Source: Hyphomonadaceae bacterium UBA1849 (GTDB lineage: Bacteria > Pseudomonadota > Alphaproteobacteria > Caulobacterales > Hyphomonadaceae). Taken from it: a stretch of DNA of 64,000 nucleotides. Position numbers and translations under genes: made by a program. How positions within the stretch are numbered: position 1 is the first letter of the stretch; each line of letters begins with the position of its first letter. Below the pieces are notes generated by a model, which had not been told where the DNA came from, did not search any database, and was given only the letters and a program-made list of their open reading frames with translations. The stretch spans positions 219,885 to 283,884 of the forward strand of contig DDIN01000002.1 in assembly GCA_002338565.1 (NCBI GenBank), in the 5' to 3' direction. Of the stretch, positions 1 to 8,144 are shown in pieces.

Positions 1-1
1 G

Positions 2-544
2 AATGGCGGCTCGTTTGCGGTAACTGCGGCGCATCAGGGTAATCGCAATATTCCGGTCAATCAGGCTGCAATTGACGAGCTTTTACAGGCGGAAGTCGCA
101 GCTGGCCTGCATACGATGATGCCGTATCTGGACTTTGCGCAGCGTGCTGAGTTCCACTCTAAAATGCTCGTTGAGAAGCTTCAAAGCCTCAAAGCAGACG
201 GCAAGCGTATTCTGGGGCTGGGCGCCTCAACCAAAGGCAATGTCATCCTGCAATACGCGGGTATTGGCCCTGATATGCTGGATGCAATCTCCGACGTGAA
301 CCCTGATAAATGGGGCTGTGTCACGCCGGGAACGCATATTCCGATTGTACCGGAAGACGTCGCGCGCTCTATGAAACCGGACTATTTCCTCGTGCTGCCG
401 TGGCATTTCCGTGAAGGCATTATCCAGCGCGAGGCCGAGTTCCTGGCCGGCGGCGGAAAGCTGATCTTCCCGCTGCCGGAGGTCGAGATTGTCTCCGCGA
501 CCGAGGTTGTGAACCTCGAGGCCGAGTTTAGAAAAGCGTCTTAA
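2..544 (+). CDS. Sugar C-methyltransferase, C-terminal part (cut by window start)
   Basis: The reading frame is open from base 2, so the true start lies outside the window and about 180 residues are visible. The block with KRILGLGASTKGNVILQYA, then ISDVNPDKWG and a late FLVLPWHFR segment is the C-terminal Rossmann-like domain of the C-methyltransferases that act on nucleotide-linked or antibiotic deoxysugars (TylC3/NovU type; Pfam methyltransferase 13/14 family). The SAM-binding domain is expected upstream, off-window. Such genes usually sit in surface-polysaccharide clusters, so the left flank may be one. The gene ends tail-to-tail with the next, overlapping it by 17 bases. The family is confident; the exact sugar substrate cannot be told. 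Confidence 0.8.
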   Translation, partial: NGGSFAVTAAHQGNRNIPVNQAAIDELLQAEVAAGLHTMMPYLDFAQRAEFHSKMLVEKLQSLKADGKRILGLGASTKGNVILQYAGIGPDMLDAISDVNPDKWGCVTPGTHIPIVPEDVARSMKPDYFLVLPWHFREGIIQREAEFLAGGGKLIFPLPEVEIVSATEVVNLEAEFRKAS

Positions 545-1637
545 GCGCTTCGCCGTCATAGGCGCGGGTTTCGTCGAAACGGCCTTCTTTAACCTTTTTC
601 GCCCATTCCGGATCCTGAAGCAGGGCGCGGCCGACAGCGATCATGTCAAATTCGCCCTTATCGAGGCGCTCGACAACGTCTGCGAGTGGACGTGTCTTCG
701 ACCCTTCGCCGCGGAAGGCGCCTGTGAACTCTGTAGAGAGGCCTACAGAGCCGACCGTGATGGTTGGGAGGCCAGTGAGCTTTTTCGCCCAGCCCGCAAG
801 GTTCAGGCCGTCTTCGCCGTCGATCTCAGGGAATTCAGGTTCCCAATAACGACGCTGAGAGCAGTGAATGCAGTCTACGCCCGCATCAGCCAGAACGCTG
901 AGAAAGGCTTCCAGCTCCTGTGGCGTTTCGCATAGGCGCGCGCCGTAATCGAACTGCTTCCACTGGGAAATACGCAGAATGATTGGGTAGTCGCCAACTT
1001 TAGCTTTCGCACGTGAGATGATGTCCGCTGCAAACTGCGCGCGAGACGTGATGGAGCCACCATATTTGTCGTCGCGAGTGTTCATCACGCCCCAGAAGAA
1101 CTCATCAACCAGATAGCCGTGAGCGCCGTGGATCTCAGCGCAGTCAAAGCCGAGCTCTTTCGCTGTGACGATACCGTCAACAAAGGCTTCGATCATCGCA
1201 TCAACATCATCGAGTGTTGGCGTGTCATAGACCTGCTTGCCGGCGTGTGTGACGCCTGACGGGCTATCCGACTGGGCTTCCGGGTGTGGGCCCTGACCTG
1301 GCTTGCGCGCCATGCCGACGTGCCAGATTTGCGGCGCGATCTTGCCGTTATTGGCGTGGACTTCGTCTACCACATGTTTCCAGCCGGCTTTGGCTTCGTC
1401 CGCATGGATATTCGGAATGTTCGGGTCGAAAGATGCACCGCCTCGGTTGATGGTCGTGCCTTCGGTAATAAGAAGGCCAACATCAGCGGCTGCACGGCGG
1501 GAATAATAGTCCGCAACATTCTGGCCAGGTACGCCGCCCGTCGCGAAGGAGCGGGTCATTGGGGCCATTGCCAGGCGGTTGGCAAAGGTGACACCTTTCA
1601 GCGTGAATGGCTCAAAAAGCGGTGCAAAATCAGACAT
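528..1637 (-). CDS. NADH:flavin oxidoreductase, old yellow enzyme family
   Basis: A 369-residue FMN-dependent ene-reductase-like TIM barrel of normal length for the NemA/OYE family. The N-terminus carries the typical PF.LKGVTFANRLAMAPMTR motif, QIWHVG lies near residue 105, and DCAEIHGAHGYLVDEFF near 165-180 provides the His pair that contacts the activated substrate. RDDKYGGS and the C-terminal phosphate-binding segment DMIAVGRALLQDP follow. It likely reduces activated alkenes, nitro compounds or other electrophiles in the cytosol with NAD(P)H. It stands alone, facing the preceding methyltransferase gene. The physiological substrate is unknown. Confidence 0.9.
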   Translation of the reverse strand: MSDFAPLFEPFTLKGVTFANRLAMAPMTRSFATGGVPGQNVADYYSRRAAADVGLLITEGTTINRGGASFDPNIPNIHADEAKAGWKHVVDEVHANNGKIAPQIWHVGMARKPGQGPHPEAQSDSPSGVTHAGKQVYDTPTLDDVDAMIEAFVDGIVTAKELGFDCAEIHGAHGYLVDEFFWGVMNTRDDKYGGSITSRAQFAADIISRAKAKVGDYPIILRISQWKQFDYGARLCETPQELEAFLSVLADAGVDCIHCSQRRYWEPEFPEIDGEDGLNLAGWAKKLTGLPTITVGSVGLSTEFTGAFRGEGSKTRPLADVVERLDKGEFDMIAVGRALLQDPEWAKKVKEGRFDETRAYDGEALKTLF

Positions 1638-1797
1638 GCGTTCTCCCGATACTGTCTTTGTTTTTGTTCAGCTACCTTTACTGGGGGTGCCCTGACGTTT
1701 GTCAAACCTGTTAACATGTTCAGCGGGCATGTTTCTTGCTCATTTTCCCGTGAACAACCATTCCGGACCGAAATAAGCGCTCGCGCGGGAAGCGAAT

Positions 1798-3069
1798 ATG
1801 CCAGAACGATACAACAAAACAGCGTCTGACCGATTTCAGCATGCCCTGATCTGGGCGCCAGCGATTCTCATCTGGGGTGTTTTTGTACTTTTTGCGCTGC
1901 CAGCCATGTCTGCTGCTGCCGCGCAAACTGCTCCTGAGCCGGTTGTGACTGAAAATACCGTTCGCCGTACAGTGACGCGCACTGTTCGTCGTATCGAAGC
2001 AGACGGGACGGAGACCATTGTCACGGAGCCGGTGACGGATGCGCCTGCAAGTTCGACTTACACGCGCCCTGCAGGCTCGACATCGACCTACACCGCACCC
2101 GTGACAACGCAGACGGCGACCGGCTCTTCAACACGATATTCCAGCCCGTCTGACACGCCTTCATCGACCACGAACACGTCAACGACGACGACACGAACGT
2201 ATACGCGCTATCCTGACACGAACTCCACAACGCAGCCGGATACGGGCGCGACGACGACTTATCGCCCGACGACCACCACGCGTACTTATACCTCCCAGCC
2301 TCAGCCATCTGGCGAATCCAGCGGAACGAGATCCGGTACCAGTTATCGCTCGGATACTGTGGCGGGTTCTACGCCGGTTCGCGCATATACCCGGTCTGTC
2401 ACCACGACGCCTGCTGAACCTGCGCCGACGCGTACCTACACCTATGAAAACAGCGCACCCGCACCGACGGTGTCGACGACTCCTGACACGGTTCAGAGCG
2501 CCGCTGTGCGCCGGACAGAAATTGCGCCGACTTCATCTGCTGTCATGCCGCGCGAGGAGCCCGTGCCGGGACCAACGAACACTACGCCGACTGTAACCGA
2601 CAGTACTCCCGAAATTCCGACGGTTCAGCCGGAGAACATCCAGCCGCGTGTCGCTCCGCGCACGCCAGCCCTGACACGCAACCGCCTTGCGCCGGCCTCT
2701 TATGACGTGCCTGACATGGATGAAATTCATCAGATCCTCTGGTCCACGCTGGTCGTGATTACCGAGGCTCAGATGACGGAAGATTATAGCCGCTTTATGC
2801 TGATCCTTTCGCCGCGAATGCGCAGCGAAGTGACAGCTGACGTTCTGCCGGATCATTTCCGCTCGCTGGTGCCGCATCGTGCCGAGATGGTGGCGTCTAT
2901 CGGGCAGCAGGCTGAGTTCGAGATACCGCCGCACCTGATCGCCGACGGACGCATGCGTCTGCGCGGTGCATTCCGCCTGAGTGAGGGCGGTGTGCGGTTT
3001 GATCTGATGTATCAGGAAGTGAATGGCGTCTGGCTCGTCGACGCCATTGCGTTTGCCGAACTTCGCTAG
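1798..3069 (+). CDS. Secreted or anchored Thr/Ser/Pro-rich protein with a C-terminal globular domain
   Basis: A 423-residue protein with three parts. The first 45 residues contain one hydrophobic segment ending in an Ala-rich stretch that could be a signal peptidase site. Residues about 50-285 are low-complexity, Thr/Ser/Pro-rich sequence with repeated short units such as TTTRTYT and RTYTYE. Residues 300-423 form a compact domain beginning near DEIHQILWSTLVV and ending VNGVWLVDAIAFAEL, which resembles the small DUF4864-type secreted domain, though I am not certain of that match. A GGGAAG ribosome site precedes the ATG. The middle region is probably an extended periplasmic linker. Function is unknown. 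Confidence 0.75.
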   Translation: MPERYNKTASDRFQHALIWAPAILIWGVFVLFALPAMSAAAAQTAPEPVVTENTVRRTVTRTVRRIEADGTETIVTEPVTDAPASSTYTRPAGSTSTYTAPVTTQTATGSSTRYSSPSDTPSSTTNTSTTTTRTYTRYPDTNSTTQPDTGATTTYRPTTTTRTYTSQPQPSGESSGTRSGTSYRSDTVAGSTPVRAYTRSVTTTPAEPAPTRTYTYENSAPAPTVSTTPDTVQSAAVRRTEIAPTSSAVMPREEPVPGPTNTTPTVTDSTPEIPTVQPENIQPRVAPRTPALTRNRLAPASYDVPDMDEIHQILWSTLVVITEAQMTEDYSRFMLILSPRMRSEVTADVLPDHFRSLVPHRAEMVASIGQQAEFEIPPHLIADGRMRLRGAFRLSEGGVRFDLMYQEVNGVWLVDAIAFAELR

Positions 3070-3251
3070 TCTTCGTCCCGCTCCAGGCGCGCGCTATCAA
3101 GCGTTTGATCAGAGCGCGCCTTTTGCGCTTCGGTCAGTTTCTTATCTAGCTTCGACTGACCGAACTTCGCACGGTTCACTTCAGCCTTTGCAGACTTGTC
3201 CTGTCGTTGCTTCTGTTTTCTGAACTGACGAAGATTGACGACATCGCCCAT
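3066..3251 (-). CDS. DUF4169 family small basic protein
   Basis: A 61-residue, strongly charged protein beginning MGDVVNLRQFRKQKQRQ and containing NRAKFGQSKLDKK, the two hallmarks of the DUF4169 family found throughout Alphaproteobacteria. It is probably a single helical rod with no membrane segment. Its stop overlaps the stop of the preceding convergent gene by four bases, and it lies two bases downstream of the SDR gene on the same strand, so the two are likely cotranscribed. Its role is not known. Confidence 0.85.
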   Translation of the reverse strand: MGDVVNLRQFRKQKQRQDKSAKAEVNRAKFGQSKLDKKLTEAQKARSDQTLDSARLERDED

Positions 3252-3253
3252 AT

Positions 3254-4225
3254 TCAGGCCTCGGCTATCATGGCTTCACTAAGAGCCCAGAGACGATCGG
3301 CAGCTTCGGCATCGATCGCGTAAGGGCGAACATCACAATAGCGCGGCGATTCTGGCGTGGCCAGATTAGCAACGTCGCTGTCTTCACAATAAAGTCCGCC
3401 TTTGCCGTCGAGCAGTTTCGAAGTTGCCGCAAAAATTGTCGTTGAAGCACCTGCTTCCGGCTTTTTGAATGATTTTGCGGCTCGTTCGGACAATGTGCCG
3501 TCTGGATTGGTCCAGCCGAGCACAGTCATCTCTTCATTGCCAAGGTGACGCTGCAGGTCAGTCATAATGCCGCCCGGATGCACGGCGAAAGCGCGGATGC
3601 CATTGTCTTTCTCACGTTGGTCGAGGCCTACGGCAAACAGCGAGTTCGATGTTTTTGACTGTCCATAGGCCTGCCATTTGTCATAGTCATGGGAGAGGAA
3701 GTTCGGATCATCCCAGTGAACATCACTGACGATATGTCCGGTCGAAGAGAGGCAGACCACGCGCGCACCATTCGCTTTACGGAGCGCAGGCAAAAGACCC
3801 TGAGTCATCACCATGTGACCGAGATGGTTGGTACCAAACTGTGATTCCCAGCCTGCTGCGGTGCGCGATAGCGGGCAGGCCATAATCCCTGCATTGTTAA
3901 TAAGAAGATCAATTGCGCCGCCGGACTGAACCACATCATTTGAAAACCGTTGGACGGAAGGCAGGTCTGCCAGATCCATGGTTGCGATTTCTATATCTCC
4001 ATCCAATCCCGTGAGCGCGGCCTTTGCTTTATCGATGTTTCTGGCGGGGACTATTACCCGTGCTCCGGCGGAGGCGAGGGCATGCGTCGTTTCTAGGCCG
4101 ATGCCTGAATAGCCGCCTGTTACGATCGCGGTTTTACCGGAAAGGTCAGCATCTCCGAGAACGGTCTGTGCCGGAGTATGTGGATCAATTCCTGACGGGA
4201 GTTTGTGCTGATCTGGATTTAGCAT
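3254..4225 (-). CDS. Short-chain dehydrogenase/reductase (retinol-dehydrogenase-like)
   Basis: A classical-fold SDR of about 323 residues. The cofactor motif is TGGYSGIG, NNAG follows about 90 residues later, and the active-site Tyr-Lys pair is in YGQSKTSN; the usual Ser lies in VCLSSTGH. The longer frame back to 4300 starts with a GTG and has no ribosome site. I chose the ATG at 4225 because it is preceded by GAGGA and places the fold about 30 residues from the N-terminus. This subgroup reduces or oxidises hydrophobic alcohols and ketones with NADP(H). The substrate is unknown. It is cotranscribed with the DUF4169 gene. Confidence 0.88.
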   Translation of the reverse strand: MLNPDQHKLPSGIDPHTPAQTVLGDADLSGKTAIVTGGYSGIGLETTHALASAGARVIVPARNIDKAKAALTGLDGDIEIATMDLADLPSVQRFSNDVVQSGGAIDLLINNAGIMACPLSRTAAGWESQFGTNHLGHMVMTQGLLPALRKANGARVVCLSSTGHIVSDVHWDDPNFLSHDYDKWQAYGQSKTSNSLFAVGLDQREKDNGIRAFAVHPGGIMTDLQRHLGNEEMTVLGWTNPDGTLSERAAKSFKKPEAGASTTIFAATSKLLDGKGGLYCEDSDVANLATPESPRYCDVRPYAIDAEAADRLWALSEAMIAEA

Positions 4226-4369
4226 TTGGTGCGGCGTTCCTCTGTTTTTTATATCTACTAGAATGCAGTGTTCCCGCTTGTTCGCAATAGCAGACTTCAC
4301 TCATCGCATGTTTGGCGGGCCGCCAAACTGGTGTATGACACCGGGCTGTTCTGGTGCCGGAGTTCGGGC

Positions 4370-5275
4370 ATGACGTTATCAGAAAAATTGGTCCCACCGC
4401 CTTTGGTGACTGCTGCGCTGGCAGTAATGCTCGGCGTCGGCATGGATGCACTGGTGCGTTTTGTTCAGCAGGATATGGACTTGCTGACGCTCGTCTTCTG
4501 GCGGTTCGGGCTGGCTACGGTCCTTGTGGCTGTGCCCTACTTCATGACGGGGCGGCGGCTTCCTGGTTGGAAGGCAACGCGCTTTCATGCGCTGCGCGGG
4601 CTGGTTCACGTTGCAGCGGCGACCTTGTTCTTCTTTGCGCTTAGTAAGCTTGAGCTGGTGGTTGTTACAGCGCTTGGCTTCTCAGCTGTTTTAATTATCA
4701 CGCCGTTCGCATGGCTGTTATTGAGAGAGCGGCCGGCGAAGTATGCCGTGCTGGCGGGCCTCATCGGATTCATTGGTGTGCTGGTGACATTTCTTGGCAA
4801 GGACATGAACCTGCGCTTCACGCCAGACGAATGGCTGGGCTTTGCCAGCGTGATGACGTCTGCTGTCTGCTATGCGCTATCTATGGTCATGCTTAGAATG
4901 CGGGCCACAAAGGATAGCGGCTTTGCTATAGCGATTTATGCCAATTTCTTTCCAGCTATCTATATGGCCGTGCCCGCCTTTCTGTTCGCAGAGCCTGCCG
5001 CACTGAGTGATTTTCCGCTGCTCGTGATGCTGGGGGCGTTTGGTGGCTCGATCTGGGTGCTGATGACATCCGCATACGCCCGCGCACCAGCCCAAAAGGT
5101 TGCGCCGATGGAGTACACGGCGTTGATCTGGAGCGCGCTGCTCGGCTGGATGTTCTACGAGGAAGTCCCGACCATCTGGGTCTGGATTGGCGCGGCGATC
5201 ATCATCGCCGCATGTGTGCTGGTATCACGTGAGCCGAGGCTGAAGCCTGCGCCGCCAGAGGCAGCTCATTCCTGA
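4370..5275 (+). CDS. DMT-superfamily (EamA) membrane transporter
   Basis: About 301 residues forming ten predicted hydrophobic segments arranged as two EamA repeats; FWRFGLATVLVAVPYF in the first half and the C-terminal MEYTALIWSALLGWMFYEEVP are typical of this exporter family. It probably sits in the inner membrane and exports a small metabolite or amino acid. The frame is open back to 4268, but the ATG at 4370 has a GGAG site seven bases upstream and puts the first membrane helix at the correct distance. It overlaps the convergent DUF3617 gene by ten bases. The substrate cannot be inferred. Confidence 0.88.
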   Translation: MTLSEKLVPPPLVTAALAVMLGVGMDALVRFVQQDMDLLTLVFWRFGLATVLVAVPYFMTGRRLPGWKATRFHALRGLVHVAAATLFFFALSKLELVVVTALGFSAVLIITPFAWLLLRERPAKYAVLAGLIGFIGVLVTFLGKDMNLRFTPDEWLGFASVMTSAVCYALSMVMLRMRATKDSGFAIAIYANFFPAIYMAVPAFLFAEPAALSDFPLLVMLGAFGGSIWVLMTSAYARAPAQKVAPMEYTALIWSALLGWMFYEEVPTIWVWIGAAIIIAACVLVSREPRLKPAPPEAAHS

Positions 5276-5703
5276 GGGCATTGGCCGACATGGTTCGCAT
5301 TGGCGTCAAATGAAAAGTCTGCGGCGAGACCGGCCAGCATAACCTGTCCGCTTGCTTCAAGCTGTATCTGGTAGTCCGAAAGCTTGCGTAGCGTGCCTTG
5401 TGCCTCGCCGGAATAGAAGCCTTCACAGACGAGCGTGAATGAATAGCCGGAGCCTTGTGGCTCTACGTCTGTGACCGAGCAATCCTGTCCAAGGTCGGCG
5501 GCAAGTCGATCAAGTGAGAACCGTGATTGCGAAGGCGGTAGACATTCAGTGTTTTCTTCAGAGAATGGAATGTTCGCGAGGGTCGTCTGATGTGACCAGT
5601 TCCAATATCCCGGTTCAACCTCGATCTGCGCCTGTTCTGGCGAGGTCGCATTGAAGGTGAGGGCGGCATAGCCGACAAAGATAAGACTGGTGAGGATTGG
5701 CAT
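5266..5703 (-). CDS. DUF3617 family secreted protein (first of two paralogues)
   Basis: A 145-residue protein with an N-terminal hydrophobic segment and a body that begins VEPGYWNW, equivalent to the PGxWE opening of DUF3617 proteins, and ends NHVGQCPQE. Five cysteines, including TECLPP, DCSVTD and VCEG, suggest periplasmic disulfides. The neighbour at 5813-6250 is a paralogue with the same opening and the same VGQC ending, so this is a tandem duplication. No function has been assigned to the family. Confidence 0.75.
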   Translation of the reverse strand: MPILTSLIFVGYAALTFNATSPEQAQIEVEPGYWNWSHQTTLANIPFSEENTECLPPSQSRFSLDRLAADLGQDCSVTDVEPQGSGYSFTLVCEGFYSGEAQGTLRKLSDYQIQLEASGQVMLAGLAADFSFDANANHVGQCPQE

Positions 5704-5775
5704 GGGAAGCTCCTGTTGTCAGGCGCATACCCGCACGCGAATGGGGCAATACGAAGACAAACAGAAGGTAAGTAC

Positions 5776-5801
5776 AGTGCGCGCTGCTTTCCGCGCGCAC
5801 T
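5776..5801 (-). other. Intercistronic GC-rich hairpin
   Basis: A perfect nine-pair stem (AGTGCGCGC against GCGCGCACT, eight-base loop) lies between the two DUF3617 genes. There is no T tract after it on either strand, so it is more likely an mRNA-stability or processing element than a terminator. Confidence 0.4.
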
Positions 5802-5812
5802 TGATTAATGGG

Positions 5813-6250
5813 TTAGCGGCACTGGCCCACATTGCGGGCAGTCAGCTCACGGTGCATTGGCAGCGGGTGCCCGCCGAGTTGCAGCGCGAGGTCGCTGGAA
5901 ATCGTGAATTCGCTCGCAGATACGTTCACGTTGACCGGGCCTTCGATGTCGCCGTTGCGGCTCGGGCAATTCAGGCTGAACTGAAGCTGTGATGCATTCA
6001 CTGATGTGAGGTCAGATGCGCAGCCTGCATTCGGTTTTGCCAGATCGATAAACCAGTTCTCTGATACCAGGTTTTCGTTAGCAGTGATGCAGATGGAGCG
6101 TGTCTGCGACGGCGTCGCGTTCGCTGACAGGCTCATGCCCTCAGTGATTTCCCATTGGCCCGGCTGAAGCTGGAAATCAGCAGCATGTGCGAGAGAGGCA
6201 CCTGCTACGGAAAGACATGCGATCGAAAGAAGCTTAGCGCAGAAATTCAT
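5813..6250 (-). CDS. DUF3617 family secreted protein (second paralogue)
   Basis: About 145 residues from the ATG at 6250. A clear signal peptide (MNFCAKLLSIACLSVAGASLAHA) is followed by LQPGQWEITEGMS, the DUF3617 signature, and four conserved cysteines, ending in NVGQCR. A start at 6271 is also open, but the later ATG begins directly at the signal peptide and has a GGGG site upstream. It is probably periplasmic and cotranscribed with its paralogue downstream. Function is unknown. Confidence 0.78.
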   Translation of the reverse strand: MNFCAKLLSIACLSVAGASLAHAADFQLQPGQWEITEGMSLSANATPSQTRSICITANENLVSENWFIDLAKPNAGCASDLTSVNASQLQFSLNCPSRNGDIEGPVNVNVSASEFTISSDLALQLGGHPLPMHRELTARNVGQCR

Positions 6251-6354
6251 GTTAGACCCCAGAACAACCATTTCTTCGAATATATATATCCAGCATGATC
6301 ATTTTTGCGGTCAGTGAAACTGGTTTCTCTCCTTACGGGAGTCGTTTTCTGGGC

Positions 6355-6390
6355 AAAAAAAGAGCCGCAAACTCTGAAGTTTGCAGCTCT
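6355..6390 (-). terminator. Rho-independent terminator of the ilv operon
   Basis: On the minus strand an AGAGCTGCAAACT / AGTTTGCGGCTCT stem with a four-base loop is followed directly by seven T residues, 27 bases after the ilvC stop. It is a textbook intrinsic terminator. Confidence 0.9.
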
Positions 6391-6417
6391 TATTCTTAAT
6401 CGATGAATTGGTCTCTC

Positions 6418-7443
6418 TTAGTTACGGGACTTGTCCACGAGGCGGTCGTTCTGCGCCCAGTGCATCATGCCGCGAAGTTTTTCGCCGACTTCTTCGATCT
6501 GGTGTGAGTTCATGCGCGCGCGTGTCGCGTGGAAGCTTGGTGCGCCAGCCTGGTTCTCAAGGACCCAGTCACGAGCAAACTTACCGGACTGAATGTCTTC
6601 CAGAACCGCTTTCATCGCTTTCTTGCTCTCGGAGTCTACAACGCGTGGGCCGGAGACGTATTCGCCGTACTCAGCCGTGTTGGAGATGGAGTAGTTCATG
6701 TTCGCGATACCGCCTTCGTAGATCAGGTCTACGATGAGCTTGGTTTCGTGGAGGCACTCGAAGTAAGCCATCTCCGGGGCGTAGCCAGCTTCAACCAGAG
6801 TTTCGAAGCCTGCTTTGATAAGCTCGACGATACCGCCGCAAAGAACAGCCTGCTCACCGAACAGGTCGGTTTCAGTTTCTTCGCGGAAAGATGTCTCGAT
6901 GACGCCAGCGCGTGTATTGCCGATAGCTTTAGAGTAAGACAGAGCAACCTGCTGCGCTGTGCCGGTCGCGTCCTGATGGATCGCGATGAGGCCTGGCAGA
7001 CCGAAGCCCATCTGATATTGTGCGCGCAGCGTGTGGCCAGGGCCTTTCGGTGCAGACAGCGAAATGTCTACGTTCGCGCTTGGGCGGATCAGATTGTAGT
7101 GAATGTTGAAGCCGTGGCCGAACATGATGTGCTGGCCGTCACGAACGTGTGGTTCGATTTCGTTTGCCCAGAGAACAGCTTGCTTCTCGTCCGGGATGAG
7201 GATCATTACGACGTCAGCCCATTTAGTCGCTTCTGCCGGTGTCATGACCGTAAGGCCTTCAGCTTCAGCTTTCGCGCGGGAGGAAGAGTTTTCCTGCAGA
7301 CCGACAACGATATCCTTCACGCCAGAATCGCGCGCGTTGAGGACGTGTGCGTGGCCTTGAGAACCATAACCGATCACAGCAACCTTCTTGGACTGGATCA
7401 GGGAAAGGTCGGCATCCTGTTCGTAGTAAACTTTCATCGTCAT
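6418..7443 (-). CDS. ilvC: Ketol-acid reductoisomerase
   Basis: A 341-residue class I acetohydroxyacid isomeroreductase that converts 2-acetolactate or 2-aceto-2-hydroxybutyrate to the dihydroxy acids of valine and isoleucine synthesis, using NADPH and Mg2+. The dinucleotide motif GYGSQG is at residues 25-30. The Mg-binding segment ETDLFGEQAVLCGG and the knotted C-terminal helices (CLHETKLIVDLIYEGG, ISNTAEYG) are intact. It is the last gene of ilvB-ilvN-ilvC, 75 bases after ilvN, and is closed by a strong terminator. Confidence 0.97.
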   Translation of the reverse strand: MTMKVYYEQDADLSLIQSKKVAVIGYGSQGHAHVLNARDSGVKDIVVGLQENSSSRAKAEAEGLTVMTPAEATKWADVVMILIPDEKQAVLWANEIEPHVRDGQHIMFGHGFNIHYNLIRPSANVDISLSAPKGPGHTLRAQYQMGFGLPGLIAIHQDATGTAQQVALSYSKAIGNTRAGVIETSFREETETDLFGEQAVLCGGIVELIKAGFETLVEAGYAPEMAYFECLHETKLIVDLIYEGGIANMNYSISNTAEYGEYVSGPRVVDSESKKAMKAVLEDIQSGKFARDWVLENQAGAPSFHATRARMNSHQIEEVGEKLRGMMHWAQNDRLVDKSRN

Positions 7444-7518
7444 TCTTTCTTTCTGGGACGAATATTGTGCGCCATGCAGCGCAAACGCCTATCTGAAGCA
7501 AGACTTTGCTTCAAGTGT

Positions 7519-8085
7519 TTATTCGGGAAGGCCGCGCTGAATACTCAGAACGCCCGTTCTTGAGACCTGAATCAGTCCAAGTGGCTCCATCAGTTCAATG
7601 AACTGATCAATTTTTGACGATCCGCCAGTCACTTCAAAGATGAAGCTTTCCAGCGTGACATCGAGTACGCGTGCGCGGAAGATTTCAGACAGTCGCATCG
7701 CCTCGACGCGCTCGTCAGAACCGGTCGCGGCGCTCACCTTGATAAGCGCAAGCTCGCGTTCGAGACCAGCAGGTGAGGTGGTGATATCCACCACACGGGC
7801 AACCGGCACCAGACGTTCAAGCTGAGCTTTGATCTGCGCGATAATCTGAACTGTACCGCTCGTTACAATGGTGATCCGTGACTGGTGGGCTTTATTATCC
7901 ACCTCTGCCACGGTCAGGCTTTCAATATTGTAGCCGCGTGCAGAGAACAGGCCGACCACGCGGGCCAGAACGCCCGGTTCGTTGTCTACAATCGCTGCCA
8001 ATGTACGGCGGACGATTGCATCCTCTGAATGGTCATCAATGAAATATGCGCTCTGTGGCGAAGATGGTGTGTTAGCTTGCGTCAC
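7519..8085 (-). CDS. ilvN: Acetolactate synthase small (regulatory) subunit
   Basis: A 188-residue regulatory subunit with an N-terminal ACT domain (LAAIVDNEPGVLARVVGLFSARGYNIESL) that binds valine for feedback control, followed by the C-terminal domain ending MEPLGLIQVSRTGVLSIQRG. The start codon is GTG at 8085, with AGGA eight bases upstream. It lies between the catalytic subunit gene and ilvC. It may equally be named ilvH; the two names cover the same family. Confidence 0.95.
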   Translation of the reverse strand: MTQANTPSSPQSAYFIDDHSEDAIVRRTLAAIVDNEPGVLARVVGLFSARGYNIESLTVAEVDNKAHQSRITIVTSGTVQIIAQIKAQLERLVPVARVVDITTSPAGLERELALIKVSAATGSDERVEAMRLSEIFRARVLDVTLESFIFEVTGGSSKIDQFIELMEPLGLIQVSRTGVLSIQRGLPE

Positions 8086-8144
8086 TTGGTGTTCCTGTTC
8101 ACGCTATAACCTGATGTTGCTTGATACCTGCAGGTGCGCAGGGC

